Below, piece after piece: positions 15,152 through 24,255 of a stretch of DNA of 64,000 nt; within the stretch, counting starts at the first letter, position 1; every line of letters starts with the position of its first letter. A program made the translations under genes and the position numbers. Location of the stretch: the NCBI GenBank assembly GCA_964652205.1, contig CAZZAO010000004.1:26596-90595 (forward strand), read 5' to 3'. Below the pieces are notes generated by a model, which worked only from the letters and a program-made list of their open reading frames with translations, was not told where the DNA came from and ran no database searches. The stretch comes from ZC4RG36 sp964652205 (lineage in GTDB: Bacteria > Chloroflexota > Anaerolineae > Aggregatilineales > Phototrophicaceae).

Positions 15152-16758
15152 CAGCCATTGTTGAGCGTGGCATTATTCAGGAGCGGGAACCAGCCGAACG
15201 GGTCGTAGCTCAGGCCGCCAATGCTGGCGCTGGCTCCGTTGAGGTTGACCTGATCGCGGATCGGCAGTACCAGCGCCTGATTCATGATGATCGCCTGCGC
15301 CTGCGCGTACAGGTCGCCGCGCGCGACCGGGTCGGTGGCCTCAACCGCCTTGTTGAGCAGGTCGTCAAGCTGCGGGTCGCTGTATTTGCTGTAGTTATTC
15401 GCCGCGCCAGTGGCGTAATACTGGCTGAGGAATGACGGATCAACGCCGTAAGAATTGAAGGCCACCAGATTGTAATCGCCCGCCTTAACGGCGTCATTGA
15501 GCGCGCCGACCGTCGGCACGGCGACCAGATTGACCTTAATGCCGAGCGTCTTCCACTGATCCTGAAGCAACTGCGCGACCTGGGGCAGCAGGCCCCACGG
15601 CGGCACGATCACCTTGATCGCCAGATCGACACCGCTGAAGTCGAGGATGCCGTCACCGTTGGTATCCTGATAGCCCGCCTGCTGGAGCAGCGTTTGCGCC
15701 TGCGCGGTATCGTGAGCGTAGCTTCCGACGACGGCCTTGCTGTAGTAAAGTGTGTTGGCGGTCAGCGGCCCCCAGGCAATCGGCGAGAAGCGCTGAAAGA
15801 CGGTATCGACAATCGCATTGCGGTTCGCGCCGTACAGGAGTGCCTGACGGATTTGCAGGTTATCGGTCGGGTACTGCTGCGTATTGAGCAGGAATTGCAG
15901 CGGCTGACCGGCGATTGGAACCGGCAGAAGCTGCACCGTGTTGTTGCCGGTCAGCGCGCGGGCATCGAGCGGCGGCAGTTCGCCCATGACCTGGGCTTCG
16001 CCGTTTTCGAGCGCCAGCGAGCGCGTCGCTTCGTCCTCGTAGAAGCGAAATTCGACCTCATCAATCGAGTTCGGCACGGCGGGCTTATAGAAAGCTGGCC
16101 CCCAGACATAGTCGGGGTTACGACGAATCACGAGTCGATTCCCCGGCACGTACTCGACGAACGTAAACGGCCCGGTTCCGACCTGATGGAACTGGTAGCG
16201 GTTATTCGAGTATTGTTTGAAGGCCGTCGGACTCGCCATTCCGAGGTAAACCTGACTGAGCGAATCGAGCAGCGGGCTGTACGGCTCGGACAGCGTCAGG
16301 CTGATAGTGCTGTCGTCGATGATCTGATAGCTCTGATACGGGCCAAGCATGAATCGGGCCTTTTGCGAGGCGGTCGCCGGGTCAGTGATGCGGTCGAGGT
16401 TGGCGCCGACGGCTGCCGCGTTGAACGGCGTTCCGTCGTGGAATCGGACATCCTGCCTGAGTTTGAAGGTATAAGTACGGCCATCATCAGAAATCGCCCA
16501 CGACTCGGCCAGACCGGGGACAAACTCGCCGGTTGTCGGGTCGCGGTAAACCAGCGTATCGTAGACCGAACGCAGGGGAATCCCAAGCTCGGACGAGGCA
16601 TTGATCTGCGGGTCGAAGCCGCTCGGCAGCAGGGTCAGCCCGTAGACGATCCGGTTATGAGCCGCTTCCTGTTTCGCCTGGCCGACCGATGAGCAGGCCA
16701 CAAGGATCATCGCCATGACGGCCAATGTCAGCACGCGCCGATTACGACGACCGATCAT
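15151..16758 (-). CDS. ABC transporter substrate-binding lipoprotein, SBP family 5
   Basis: A 535-residue solute-binding lipoprotein with lipobox ILVACSS (acylated Cys near residue 22). Family 5 motifs are present: YDTLVYRDPTTGEFVPGLAE, AESWAISDDGRTYTFKLR, VRFHDGTPFNA and GTGPFTFVEYVPGNRLV. These proteins usually capture peptides or similar molecules outside the cell for DppBC. ATG at 16758 is preceded by AAAGGTG. It heads the three-gene operon with the two permeases. The exact ligand is unknown. Confidence 0.9.
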   Translation of the reverse strand: MIGRRNRRVLTLAVMAMILVACSSVGQAKQEAAHNRIVYGLTLLPSGFDPQINASSELGIPLRSVYDTLVYRDPTTGEFVPGLAESWAISDDGRTYTFKLRQDVRFHDGTPFNAAAVGANLDRITDPATASQKARFMLGPYQSYQIIDDSTISLTLSEPYSPLLDSLSQVYLGMASPTAFKQYSNNRYQFHQVGTGPFTFVEYVPGNRLVIRRNPDYVWGPAFYKPAVPNSIDEVEFRFYEDEATRSLALENGEAQVMGELPPLDARALTGNNTVQLLPVPIAGQPLQFLLNTQQYPTDNLQIRQALLYGANRNAIVDTVFQRFSPIAWGPLTANTLYYSKAVVGSYAHDTAQAQTLLQQAGYQDTNGDGILDFSGVDLAIKVIVPPWGLLPQVAQLLQDQWKTLGIKVNLVAVPTVGALNDAVKAGDYNLVAFNSYGVDPSFLSQYYATGAANNYSKYSDPQLDDLLNKAVEATDPVARGDLYAQAQAIIMNQALVLPIRDQVNLNGASASIGGLSYDPFGWFPLLNNATLNNG

Positions 16759-16813
16759 CTTTCACCTTTTCGGGCTGGATAGTGTGCGATAGGATTGAAA
16801 CAGAGAGAAAGTG

Positions 16814-16839
16814 CTGAGGACTAAGGACTGAGGACTGAG
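16814..16839. repeat. AGGACTGAG short tandem repeat, site 1
   Basis: Three near-identical units of GAGGACT(G/A)AG lie head to tail. The same unit recurs in both orientations after purH at 35008-35090. Confidence 0.5.
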
Positions 16840-16953
16840 TAAGAACAGCCAGGGCCTTCAGCGACTCTGGAATTTACCTGCGCTCAACACTCATTGCTCG
16901 GAACCTTTCTCGACGGAGTATAGCGAAGTTAACACGAGAAGGACAGAGGCCGC

Positions 16954-17859
16954 GTGGCAAGTTATAATCCGCGCTTTTTGACACCGCCGGAAGAGGAAGC
17001 CGTCTTCCCCTATCGTCGGGTGTGGCGCAGCTTCGCTATCGAGATCATCGGCCTGCTGGCGCTGACAGCCGGGCTGTTTGCCCTGTTCGCCGCCACTCAG
17101 GCGCGTGTGCCAGATCGCTTCGCGCTCGCGGTCAACGTGGCAATCGCTGTCGTGCCACTGGCGCTGTGGGCCGTTTTTTCACTCTGGGCCGAGCGCGCCG
17201 TACCAGAGCCGCGCCGCCGCCTGCTGGCCGTAATGGTCGTCAGCGCGCTGGCGGCCAATGCCGTCGGCCTGCCGCTGGTCAACAACGTCATGCAGGTTGA
17301 GCGCTGGCTGCCGATGGCAAGCGCGCTCACCCGCATCGTCGGCTACACCTTCACCGTCGGCATCGTTCAGGAAGCGATTAAGTACACCGTCGTGCGCTAT
17401 ATCGTCTGGCCGGATGGCTTCCGTACCCGCGCCGACGGTGTCGCTTACATGGTAGCGGCGGCAGTCGGCTACGCCACGGTCATCAACCTGAGCTTCGTCC
17501 TGACGACTCCCGGCGCGACGCCCGACGTGACGGCGCTGCGCGTTTTCGACAATCTCGCCATTCAGTACGCGGCCAGCGCCCTGATCGGCTACGGGCTGGC
17601 GGAAGTGACCTTCAGCCGCCCATCGCCGCTGCTGCTGACACTGACGCTGGCGCTGGCTGCGACCGTCAACGGCATCGCCATCCCGCTGCGCGCCGGTCTG
17701 GTCAACGCCAGCCTGACCTTCCGTACCAGCGTCAGCCAGCCGCTGCGCGGCCTCGGTTTCTCGGCGGCAGTGGTGATTGGTCTGGCCGTAGTCATCGCCT
17801 TCCTGATTCAGAACGCCGACCGCGCCGACCGGCAGGCAGCGGCAGGGAAAGACCAGTAA
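16954..17859 (+). CDS. PrsW-like polytopic membrane protein with altered active site
   Basis: A 301-residue integral membrane protein with about eight helices. The middle region GIVQEAIKY followed by DGVAYMVAAAVGYATVIN matches the layout of PrsW/CPBP-type membrane proteases. Those normally have EExxxK and then GFAxxEN. Here the first Glu of the pair is Gln and the Glu of the second motif is Ile, so proteolytic activity is doubtful. GTG at 16954 follows GAGGCCGC. It is separated from the next gene by about 214 bases of repeat-like sequence. Function is unknown; a sensory or structural role is conceivable. Confidence 0.6.
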   Translation: MASYNPRFLTPPEEEAVFPYRRVWRSFAIEIIGLLALTAGLFALFAATQARVPDRFALAVNVAIAVVPLALWAVFSLWAERAVPEPRRRLLAVMVVSALAANAVGLPLVNNVMQVERWLPMASALTRIVGYTFTVGIVQEAIKYTVVRYIVWPDGFRTRADGVAYMVAAAVGYATVINLSFVLTTPGATPDVTALRVFDNLAIQYAASALIGYGLAEVTFSRPSPLLLTLTLALAATVNGIAIPLRAGLVNASLTFRTSVSQPLRGLGFSAAVVIGLAVVIAFLIQNADRADRQAAAGKDQ

Positions 17860-18073
17860 TAAGTGATGAGTCAAGAGTGATGAGTCGAATACAAGATCCG
17901 CTGCCTGAGTCCGTTGCCGCGCCCTCAGCTTATGCGCTTATATCGCCGCAGGCTCAAAGCTTGCGGCTACCAAACCCTGAAGGGGACTCAAACGCAGGGG
18001 AAATAATGCTGCCGCTGAAGCATGATCTCTTACGCACCACGCATCACTCACCACTCTTTACCTCTCACCTGTC
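17860..18073. repeat. Repeat-rich intergenic stretch
   Basis: Contains the direct repeat GTGATGAGTC (17864 and 17877). A hairpin, GCCGCAGGCT-CAA-AGCTTGCGGC (17945-17967), is followed by TAC and is the same type as the perfect hairpin at 39842-39864. No coding frame was recognised. Confidence 0.5.
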
Positions 18074-18679
18074 ATGACGACGATTATCGAAACCAATATC
18101 CGCGAGGCGGAACTGTCCCAGCGCCAGCGCTGGAGCCATTACTTCGCGCTGGCCTTCGGCGTACTCGGCATCATCATCGGCATCAACCTGCGCGACACGA
18201 CCCTTAAGGCGACCACCTTCTATCAGGACACCCGCGCCGGAATCCGCGCCTTTTATCCGCAGAACTGGCTGATCGACACCAGTAGCGCCAGCAACATCTT
18301 CAGCGTGTCAGATATCAGCGTGCCGGGCTACAAGACGACCATCCGTGTCTCTGCTGTGCCGATCAGCGCGGAGACGACCGCTCGCAACGTCCTCGAAGAA
18401 CTGACACTCAATCGTTCGCAAACGCTGGCTCAGTACAGCGTCTTTACGATTGGCAGCTATCCCCTGCCTGACAACCCGGACGCCATCTCGATGCAGTACG
18501 CCTTCGCATCCGGCGAATCCGACCCGTTCCTGTCCGGCCTGCCAAGCGTCGTGCGCGGGCTGGACGTGCTGGCGATCAAGCGCGGTCAGGCGGTTATCAT
18601 CACCTTCCTCTGTGATGCCCGCACCTACGATGACAACCTGCCGATCTTCCAGCAATTTCTGAATGAACTGGAATTTTAG
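18074..18679 (+). CDS. Single-pass membrane protein of unknown function
   Basis: A 201-residue protein. Residues 1-24 are cytoplasmic and charged, and one membrane helix spans about 25-41 (FALAFGVLGIIIGINL). The remainder is extracellular and contains RAFYPQNWLI, a phrase seen in PsbP/DUF-type domains where a short beta fold follows FxxPxxW. The C-terminal half (IITFLCDA ... LPIFQQFLNEL) also resembles that fold, which often binds small partners. Only 2 bp separate it from the trypsin-fold gene, so the two probably act together. No confident family name. Confidence 0.65.
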   Translation: MTTIIETNIREAELSQRQRWSHYFALAFGVLGIIIGINLRDTTLKATTFYQDTRAGIRAFYPQNWLIDTSSASNIFSVSDISVPGYKTTIRVSAVPISAETTARNVLEELTLNRSQTLAQYSVFTIGSYPLPDNPDAISMQYAFASGESDPFLSGLPSVVRGLDVLAIKRGQAVIITFLCDARTYDDNLPIFQQFLNELEF

Positions 18680-18681
18680 CC

Positions 18682-20937
18682 ATGCGCCGCTTGCTCCCCT
18701 TCCTGTTAATTCTTGCCGCCCTTTCTGGCGGGCTGCGGACATCGCAGGCCCAGAACCCATCATCGGGCCGCTTCGATCTGGAGCGTATCCAGCGCGCGAC
18801 GGTCTTCATCTTGCAGGCGCGGAACGTTGGCAATAACCTGCAAGTGACCTGCGTCGGAACCGGGACGGTCGTCAGCCGCGCTGGCCTGATCCTGACCAAC
18901 GCGCATAACACCGTCGCCAGCGCGGACTGCCCCGGCGACACAATTCTGATTGCGCTGAGCGTCCGTCTGGACGAGCCGCCCGTGCCGAAATATCGGGCTT
19001 CAGTCGCGCAGTCGGACAACGGCCTCGATCTGGCGCTGCTGCGAATTACCAGCGGCGTCGATGGTCGGCAGATCGACCCGACGACGATTGCGCTGCCGTT
19101 CGTCGATCTGGCCGATTCATCGACCGTCAAGCTGGACGACACGCTGACGATCATCGGCTATCCCGGCATCGGCAACGACCCGATCTCGAACGTGCGCGGG
19201 ACGGTCAGCGGCTTCTTCTCCGAGCCAGCCGGCGGCGAGCGTTCGTGGATCAAAACCAGCGCAGCCATTCCCGGCACGATGACCGGCGGCGGCGCGTACA
19301 ACGAGGCGGGTGAGCTGATCGGAATCCCGACGACCGCGCCGGTCACAGCCAACAGCGCCAACGTCCGCTGTATCTGGGATACTAACGGCGATGGCGCGGT
19401 CAACACGCAGGATGCCTGCATCCCGATTGGCGACGACATCAACGCGCTCCGCCCTTCGAATTTCGCCCGGTCGCTACTGCGCGCGGCCTCGCTCGGCCTG
19501 ACCTTACGCGCGGTCAACGACTTCACGACGACCGCGCCGACCAGCGCCGTCAGCGGGACGCCCGGTTTCCGACGGCTGTTCTTTTCGCCCGCCGTCAACG
19601 ACGCTGGAATGCCAACGACCGTCCTGCGCAGCCTGCCCGCCGGCAGCAACAGCCTCTACCTGTTCTTCGACTTCCAGAACATGACAGCGGAAACAGTTTA
19701 CTCGCTGCGCGTGACTACCGACGGCATCCCGAATTCAACCTTCAGCCTCGCGCCAGTGCGCTGGGGCGGCGGCGCGGACGGGATGTGGTATCTGGGCAGC
19801 AACAGCCAGGCGTGGCCGAACGGCGTCTACGAGTTCACGCTGTTCGCCAACGGCGTCGCCGCCGACACCGCGCGGCTGGTCATCGGCGGCGCGCCGGACA
19901 GCGGCCCGCAGTTGAGCGACATCAAATTCGGCCTGCTCGACCTACAAAACAACGTCCTCGGCAACGGCTTCGTTCTGCCGACCGGGAATACCGCCAACGC
20001 CGAATTTATCTTCCGTAACATGCAGGATAGCTTGAGCTGGTCGGCGGTCTGGTATTACAACGGCCACGAAATCTCACGCTCGCCCGCCGACACGGTCTGG
20101 GCGAACGGCGCGAGCGGGACGGCGACCGCCTCGATCAGCGACGCCAACGGCCTGCTGCCCGGCAATTACCGGCTGGAGCTGTACGTCGAAGATCGGCTGG
20201 CCGCAACCTCGGATTTCATTATCTCCGGCGCGGCGAAAGGCGTCTTCCCGCAGATTTTCCTGACGCCGCACTTCACCACCGCAGCGACGGCGCAGGAAGC
20301 CAGAAACGCTCCGCCGATCAGCGACTTTTCCGGCTCGACCGACGTGCTCTACATCCTGTTCGACTGGCAGCAGATCGCCCCCGGCACGCCGTGGCGGATG
20401 CGCTGGTCAGTGGACAGCGATGTGTTCTACGACCAGACGCAGCCGTGGGACGGCCCGGAGAGCGGCAGCGATTACCTGCTGCAACTGACCGCGCCCGGCG
20501 GCCTGCCGGATGGAACCTATCATCTCGACTTATTTGTCGGGCAGGTGCAGCTCGCGTCGTTGAGCGCCCGCGTCGGCATCGGCCAGCTCCCGATTGACCG
20601 CTTCGCCAATACGGCGGGCGTGCAGGTGCGCGGTCGCGTCATCGACGCCGACACCGGACAGGGGATCGCCGGGGCGAGCTTCATCCTCATCAGCGCCGAA
20701 TTTTCGGTCAGCGAGTTCGAGTTCCGGCAGGATCAGATCTACACGCAGGCCGTGACTGACCTCGACGGACGCTTCGAGCTGAACCGCACGCTCCAGATCA
20801 GCACCGACGATAACCCGATTCCCTACAGTGCGCTGATTATCGCCGAGGGCTATCTGCCCGTCTCCGCCGACGGCCTCGAAGTGACCGCCACGACCGATAA
20901 CCCACTCGACATGACGGTGACGCTGACGCACGACTAA
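18682..20937 (+). CDS. Exported trypsin-fold (S1C-like) protein with Thr at the nucleophile position
   Basis: A 751-residue exported protein: signal peptide (1-24), then a trypsin-like domain to about residue 275. The catalytic His is in LTNAHN (H75), the Asp in NGLDLALLRI (D116). The Ser motif normally reads PGNSGGP; here it is PGTMTGGGAYN with T201 at the Ser position, judged by spacing to GELIGI. Inside the fold is a calcium-loop, dockerin-like segment DTNGDGAVNTQD. The C-terminal two thirds hold repeated beta domains (each with NxxxxWxxxWYYNG- or WxMRWSVDSD-like text) and a last carboxypeptidase-regulatory-like domain (VRGRVIDADTGQGIAGA). It could be a weak or inactive protease, or an adhesin. 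Confidence 0.7.
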   Translation: MRRLLPFLLILAALSGGLRTSQAQNPSSGRFDLERIQRATVFILQARNVGNNLQVTCVGTGTVVSRAGLILTNAHNTVASADCPGDTILIALSVRLDEPPVPKYRASVAQSDNGLDLALLRITSGVDGRQIDPTTIALPFVDLADSSTVKLDDTLTIIGYPGIGNDPISNVRGTVSGFFSEPAGGERSWIKTSAAIPGTMTGGGAYNEAGELIGIPTTAPVTANSANVRCIWDTNGDGAVNTQDACIPIGDDINALRPSNFARSLLRAASLGLTLRAVNDFTTTAPTSAVSGTPGFRRLFFSPAVNDAGMPTTVLRSLPAGSNSLYLFFDFQNMTAETVYSLRVTTDGIPNSTFSLAPVRWGGGADGMWYLGSNSQAWPNGVYEFTLFANGVAADTARLVIGGAPDSGPQLSDIKFGLLDLQNNVLGNGFVLPTGNTANAEFIFRNMQDSLSWSAVWYYNGHEISRSPADTVWANGASGTATASISDANGLLPGNYRLELYVEDRLAATSDFIISGAAKGVFPQIFLTPHFTTAATAQEARNAPPISDFSGSTDVLYILFDWQQIAPGTPWRMRWSVDSDVFYDQTQPWDGPESGSDYLLQLTAPGGLPDGTYHLDLFVGQVQLASLSARVGIGQLPIDRFANTAGVQVRGRVIDADTGQGIAGASFILISAEFSVSEFEFRQDQIYTQAVTDLDGRFELNRTLQISTDDNPIPYSALIIAEGYLPVSADGLEVTATTDNPLDMTVTLTHD

Positions 20938-20970
20938 AAGAGAAGAGCCGAGAAACAGAACGGCTTCTGG

Positions 20971-20976
20971 TATGAT
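20971..20976 (+). promoter_or_regulatory. Possible extended -10 promoter of tlyA
   Basis: TGGTATGAT gives an extended -10 box. The predicted start near 20983 lies before the ATG at 21014, which supports that start over the in-frame ATG at 20972. No clear -35 box. Confidence 0.35.
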
Positions 20977-21013
20977 AGTTAAGCCGCTAAACGAGCGATT
21001 AAATCGAACTGCG

Positions 21014-21799
21014 ATGACTGAGAAACAGCGCCTCGACATCCTGATTCACGAGCGCGGGCTGGCCGCCAGCCGCGAGAAGGCCCGCGCCATGATTATGGCC
21101 GGTGAAGTGCTGGTCGGCGGCGAACTGAGCGACAAGCCGGGGACGCGGATCGACGTCAGCGCCGAAATCACCGTCAAGGCCAGGCCGCGCTTCGTCAGCC
21201 GGGGCGGCGACAAGCTGGCCGCCGCGCTCGATGCTTTCAGGCTCGACGTCAGCGGCAAAGTCTGCGCCGACGTCGGCGCGAGTACCGGCGGCTTCACCGA
21301 CTGCCTGATTCAGAACGGCGCGGAACATGTCTACGCGCTCGACGTCGGCTACGGCCAGTTGGCCTACGAGCTGCGCCAGAATCCGCGCGTGACGACGATG
21401 GAACGGGTCAACGCCCGTTACCTCGACCATCTGCCGGAACTGGTCAAGCTGGTCGTGATGGACTGCTCATTCATCTCGCTCAAGCTGCTGCTGCCAACCG
21501 CCAAAAAATGGCTGATGCCGACCGCCGACGTCGTGCCGCTGATTAAGCCGCAGTTCGAGGCGGGACGCGGCGACGTCGGCAAGGGCGGCGTTGTCCGCAA
21601 CCATGAGGTTCACGCGCGGGTGCTGAATGACGTGCTGGCGTTTGCCGTGCGCGAAGGCTTCTCGGTGCGCGATCTGATCCGCTCGCCGCTCAAAGGCCCG
21701 GCGGGCAACATCGAGTTTCTGGCGTGGCTCCACTGGAGCGAAACCGAATGGGAACAGCCCGCCGACATGGATGAGATGATTCAGCGGGCGATGCCGTAA
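21014..21799 (+). CDS. tlyA: TlyA family rRNA 2'-O-methyltransferase
   Basis: A 261-residue protein with an N-terminal S4 RNA-binding domain (QRLDILIHERGLAASREKA; residues about 3-65) and an FtsJ-like SAM methyltransferase domain. The SAM motif is DVGASTGGFTD, and further landmarks are ALDVGYGQLAYELR and LIKPQFEAGR. In mycobacteria TlyA methylates cytidines in 16S and 23S rRNA. Homologues begin at MxQRLD, which fixes the start at 21014. About 90 bp separate it from lepA, so the two translation-linked genes may be co-expressed. Confidence 0.88.
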   Translation: MTEKQRLDILIHERGLAASREKARAMIMAGEVLVGGELSDKPGTRIDVSAEITVKARPRFVSRGGDKLAAALDAFRLDVSGKVCADVGASTGGFTDCLIQNGAEHVYALDVGYGQLAYELRQNPRVTTMERVNARYLDHLPELVKLVVMDCSFISLKLLLPTAKKWLMPTADVVPLIKPQFEAGRGDVGKGGVVRNHEVHARVLNDVLAFAVREGFSVRDLIRSPLKGPAGNIEFLAWLHWSETEWEQPADMDEMIQRAMP

Positions 21800-21890
21800 G
21801 CACGAACCGTTCCAGATGATGCGCCCATCCCTGTACTTCCAGCCCCGTTCAAGCGATAATACGGCCCATAAGTCAGACCACGGATAAGCC

Positions 21891-23693
21891 ATGCACCGGA
21901 CAGACATCCGCAACTTCTCGATTATTGCCCATATCGACCACGGCAAAAGCACGCTGGCCGACCGCATGTTGCAGCTCACCGGCACGGTCGCTGACCGCGA
22001 CATGCAGGCGCAGTTGCTCGACACGATGGACTTAGAGCGTGAGCGCGGCGTGACGATCAAAGCGTCAGCGGTGCGGATGAACTACCGGGCGCGCGACGGC
22101 CAGACCTACATCATGAACCTGATCGACACCCCCGGCCACGTCGACTTTTCCTACGAAGTCAGCCGCGCGCTGCAAGCCTGCGAGGGCGCGGTGCTGGTGG
22201 TCGACGCCAGTCAGGGGATCGAGGCGCAAACACTCGCCAATGTCTACCTCGCGCTGGAGCAAGACCTTGAGATTATCCCCGTCCTGAATAAGATCGACCT
22301 GCCCGCCGCTCGCCCCGATGACATCGCTCAGGAAGTGGCCGACCTGCTCGGCATTGATCCCGACAGCATCCTGCGTATTTCGGCCAAAGCCGGACTCGGC
22401 ATCGCCGACGTGCTTGAGGCGGTCGTCGAGCGCGTGCCGCCGCCGAACGGCGATACCGACGCGCCGCTGCGCGCGCTGGTCTTTGACTCGCACTACGACT
22501 CGTACAAGGGCGTCGTCGCCTACGTCCGCGTCGTTGACGGCACGCTCGACCGGCGCACGATCATGCGGCTGATGGCAACCGGGGCGACCTTCGAGCCGGT
22601 CGAAATCGGCGTCTTCAGCCCGAACATGGTTCCGGTCGATAAAATCGCCGAAGGCGAAGTCGGCTACGTGGCGACGGGCTTCAAGACGGTGCGCGAGTGC
22701 CGCGTCGGCGACACCATCACGACCGCCATCAACGGCGCAACCGAGAGCCTGCCCGGCTACGAGGCCGTCAAGCCGATGGTTTTCGCTGGCTTCTACCCGA
22801 CCGACAACGACGCCTACACCGACCTGCGCGACGCGCTCGAGAAACTCCAGTTGAACGATGCCTCGCTGGTCTATCAGCCAGAAACCTCGCAGGCGCTCAA
22901 CTTTGGCTTTCGCTGCGGCTTCCTCGGCCTGTTCCACATGGACATTGTTCAAGAGCGGCTGGAGCGCGAGTACGACCTCGACATTCTCGCCACTGCGCCG
23001 AGCGTCGAATACCAGATTTTGCAGCGTAACGGCGAAACCGTCGCCATCGACAGCCCGGCGCAGCTCCCCGACGAGAGCACCATCCAGGAAATCCGCGAGC
23101 CGTGGATGAAGATTCAGATCTATTCGCCTCAGGATTACATTGGCGCGATCATGGATCTGGTCATCAAGAAACACGGCGAGTACGAGACGATGGAGTATCT
23201 CGACAAGACGCGCGTCGTGCTCAAGTATCGCCTGCCGCTGTCAGAGCTGATTATCGACTTTTACGACCGCCTCAAGAGCATCACCAAAGGCTATGCCAGC
23301 CTCGACTATCAGTTCGACAAATACCGCACCGGCGATCTGGTCAAGCTCGATATCCTCGTCAATGAGGAGCCGATTGACGCGCTGGCGCTGATGGTTCACC
23401 GCGATGACGCCTTCCATAAAGGTCAGAAGCTGGTCAGCAAGCTCAAGGAACTCATTCCCCGGCAGTTGTTCGTCGTGCCGATTCAGGCGGCCATTGGCAG
23501 CAAGATCATCTCGCGCGCCAACGTCTCCGCCATCCGCAAGGATGTGCTGGCAAAGTGCTACGGCGGCGACATCACCCGCAAGAAGAAACTGCTCGAAAAG
23601 CAGAAAAAAGGGAAGAAGCGCATGAAGATGGTCGGCTCCGTCGAAGTGCCGCAGGAAGCCTTCATGGCGCTCCTCAGCCTCGACGACGACTAG
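21891..23693 (+). CDS. lepA: Elongation factor 4 (LepA)
   Basis: A 600-residue translational GTPase of normal length. G motifs: AHIDHGKST (G1), RERGVTIKA (G2), DTPGHVDF (G3) and NKIDLP (G4). The LepA-specific C-terminal domain ends with AIRKDVLAKCYGGDITRKKK and a VGSVEVPQEAFMALL tail. LepA binds ribosomes and assists translation or ribosome assembly under stress. ATG at 21891 is preceded by GGATAAG, and family members start just before IRNFSIIAHID. A GC-rich hairpin follows the stop. Confidence 0.96.
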   Translation: MHRTDIRNFSIIAHIDHGKSTLADRMLQLTGTVADRDMQAQLLDTMDLERERGVTIKASAVRMNYRARDGQTYIMNLIDTPGHVDFSYEVSRALQACEGAVLVVDASQGIEAQTLANVYLALEQDLEIIPVLNKIDLPAARPDDIAQEVADLLGIDPDSILRISAKAGLGIADVLEAVVERVPPPNGDTDAPLRALVFDSHYDSYKGVVAYVRVVDGTLDRRTIMRLMATGATFEPVEIGVFSPNMVPVDKIAEGEVGYVATGFKTVRECRVGDTITTAINGATESLPGYEAVKPMVFAGFYPTDNDAYTDLRDALEKLQLNDASLVYQPETSQALNFGFRCGFLGLFHMDIVQERLEREYDLDILATAPSVEYQILQRNGETVAIDSPAQLPDESTIQEIREPWMKIQIYSPQDYIGAIMDLVIKKHGEYETMEYLDKTRVVLKYRLPLSELIIDFYDRLKSITKGYASLDYQFDKYRTGDLVKLDILVNEEPIDALALMVHRDDAFHKGQKLVSKLKELIPRQLFVVPIQAAIGSKIISRANVSAIRKDVLAKCYGGDITRKKKLLEKQKKGKKRMKMVGSVEVPQEAFMALLSLDDD

Positions 23694-23694
23694 C

Positions 23695-23726
23695 GAGCCG
23701 GGAAATAAAGAGGCCCGGCTCCTTTA
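23695..23726 (+). terminator. Likely terminator after lepA
   Basis: GAGCCGGG (23695-23702) pairs with CCCGGCTC (23714-23721), followed by a short CTTTAT tail. The U run is weak. Confidence 0.5.
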
Positions 23727-23759
23727 TGTGTTGATCGCAGGCTGCGACTCGCGGCTGGC

Positions 23760-24143
23760 CTACGGGCCATCTGGCGTAATTCGTCCGCTGTCGGCTGGTT
23801 CCTGAAATAACAACAGCCGGTTGCCGGTCGGGTCTTTGAAGAAAGCAACAACCCCGGCTGGCCCCAGATCATAGGGGCCTTCGACGATCTGCCCACCCGC
23901 TGCTTCGATGGCTTTCAGGTCGGCCTTGATGTCGTCACTGCTGATGCTTACGACAATATCGCCCGACTTATACCGACCGTCGATGTCGGGAAACCCGCCT
24001 GTCACCGCGCCTGCCGTGAACATCGGGTAGGGAATATCCGGCACATCCTTCGCATCCCATCCAAAGACGTCACGATAAAATCTGACCGCTTCTCCACGGT
24101 CAGCAGCCGGAATTTCAACGTGAAAGATCGTATGCGCGGCCAT
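23760..24143 (-). CDS. VOC (glyoxalase/dioxygenase-fold) protein
   Basis: A 127-residue single-chain VOC-fold protein. N-terminal FHVEIPAADRGEAVRFYRDVFGW and the C-terminal FFKDPTGNRLLLFQEP are hallmark strands of the fold. The family includes glyoxalases, extradiol dioxygenases and drug-binding proteins. Metal ligands would be H in IFHVE near residue 8 and E in LLLFQE. The substrate is unknown. ATG at 24143 is the only sensible start. It lies on the strand opposite lepA, after its terminator. Confidence 0.85.
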   Translation of the reverse strand: MAAHTIFHVEIPAADRGEAVRFYRDVFGWDAKDVPDIPYPMFTAGAVTGGFPDIDGRYKSGDIVVSISSDDIKADLKAIEAAGGQIVEGPYDLGPAGVVAFFKDPTGNRLLLFQEPADSGRITPDGP

Positions 24144-24255
24144 GTAGTTTTACTCCAGAGATAAGCTGATGCGCGTCTGATTATCATGGCACAAATGTTC
24201 TAGCTGTCAAGCCGCTTCACACGCAGTCAGATCGCCACAAACCGCCGCGAATCGA

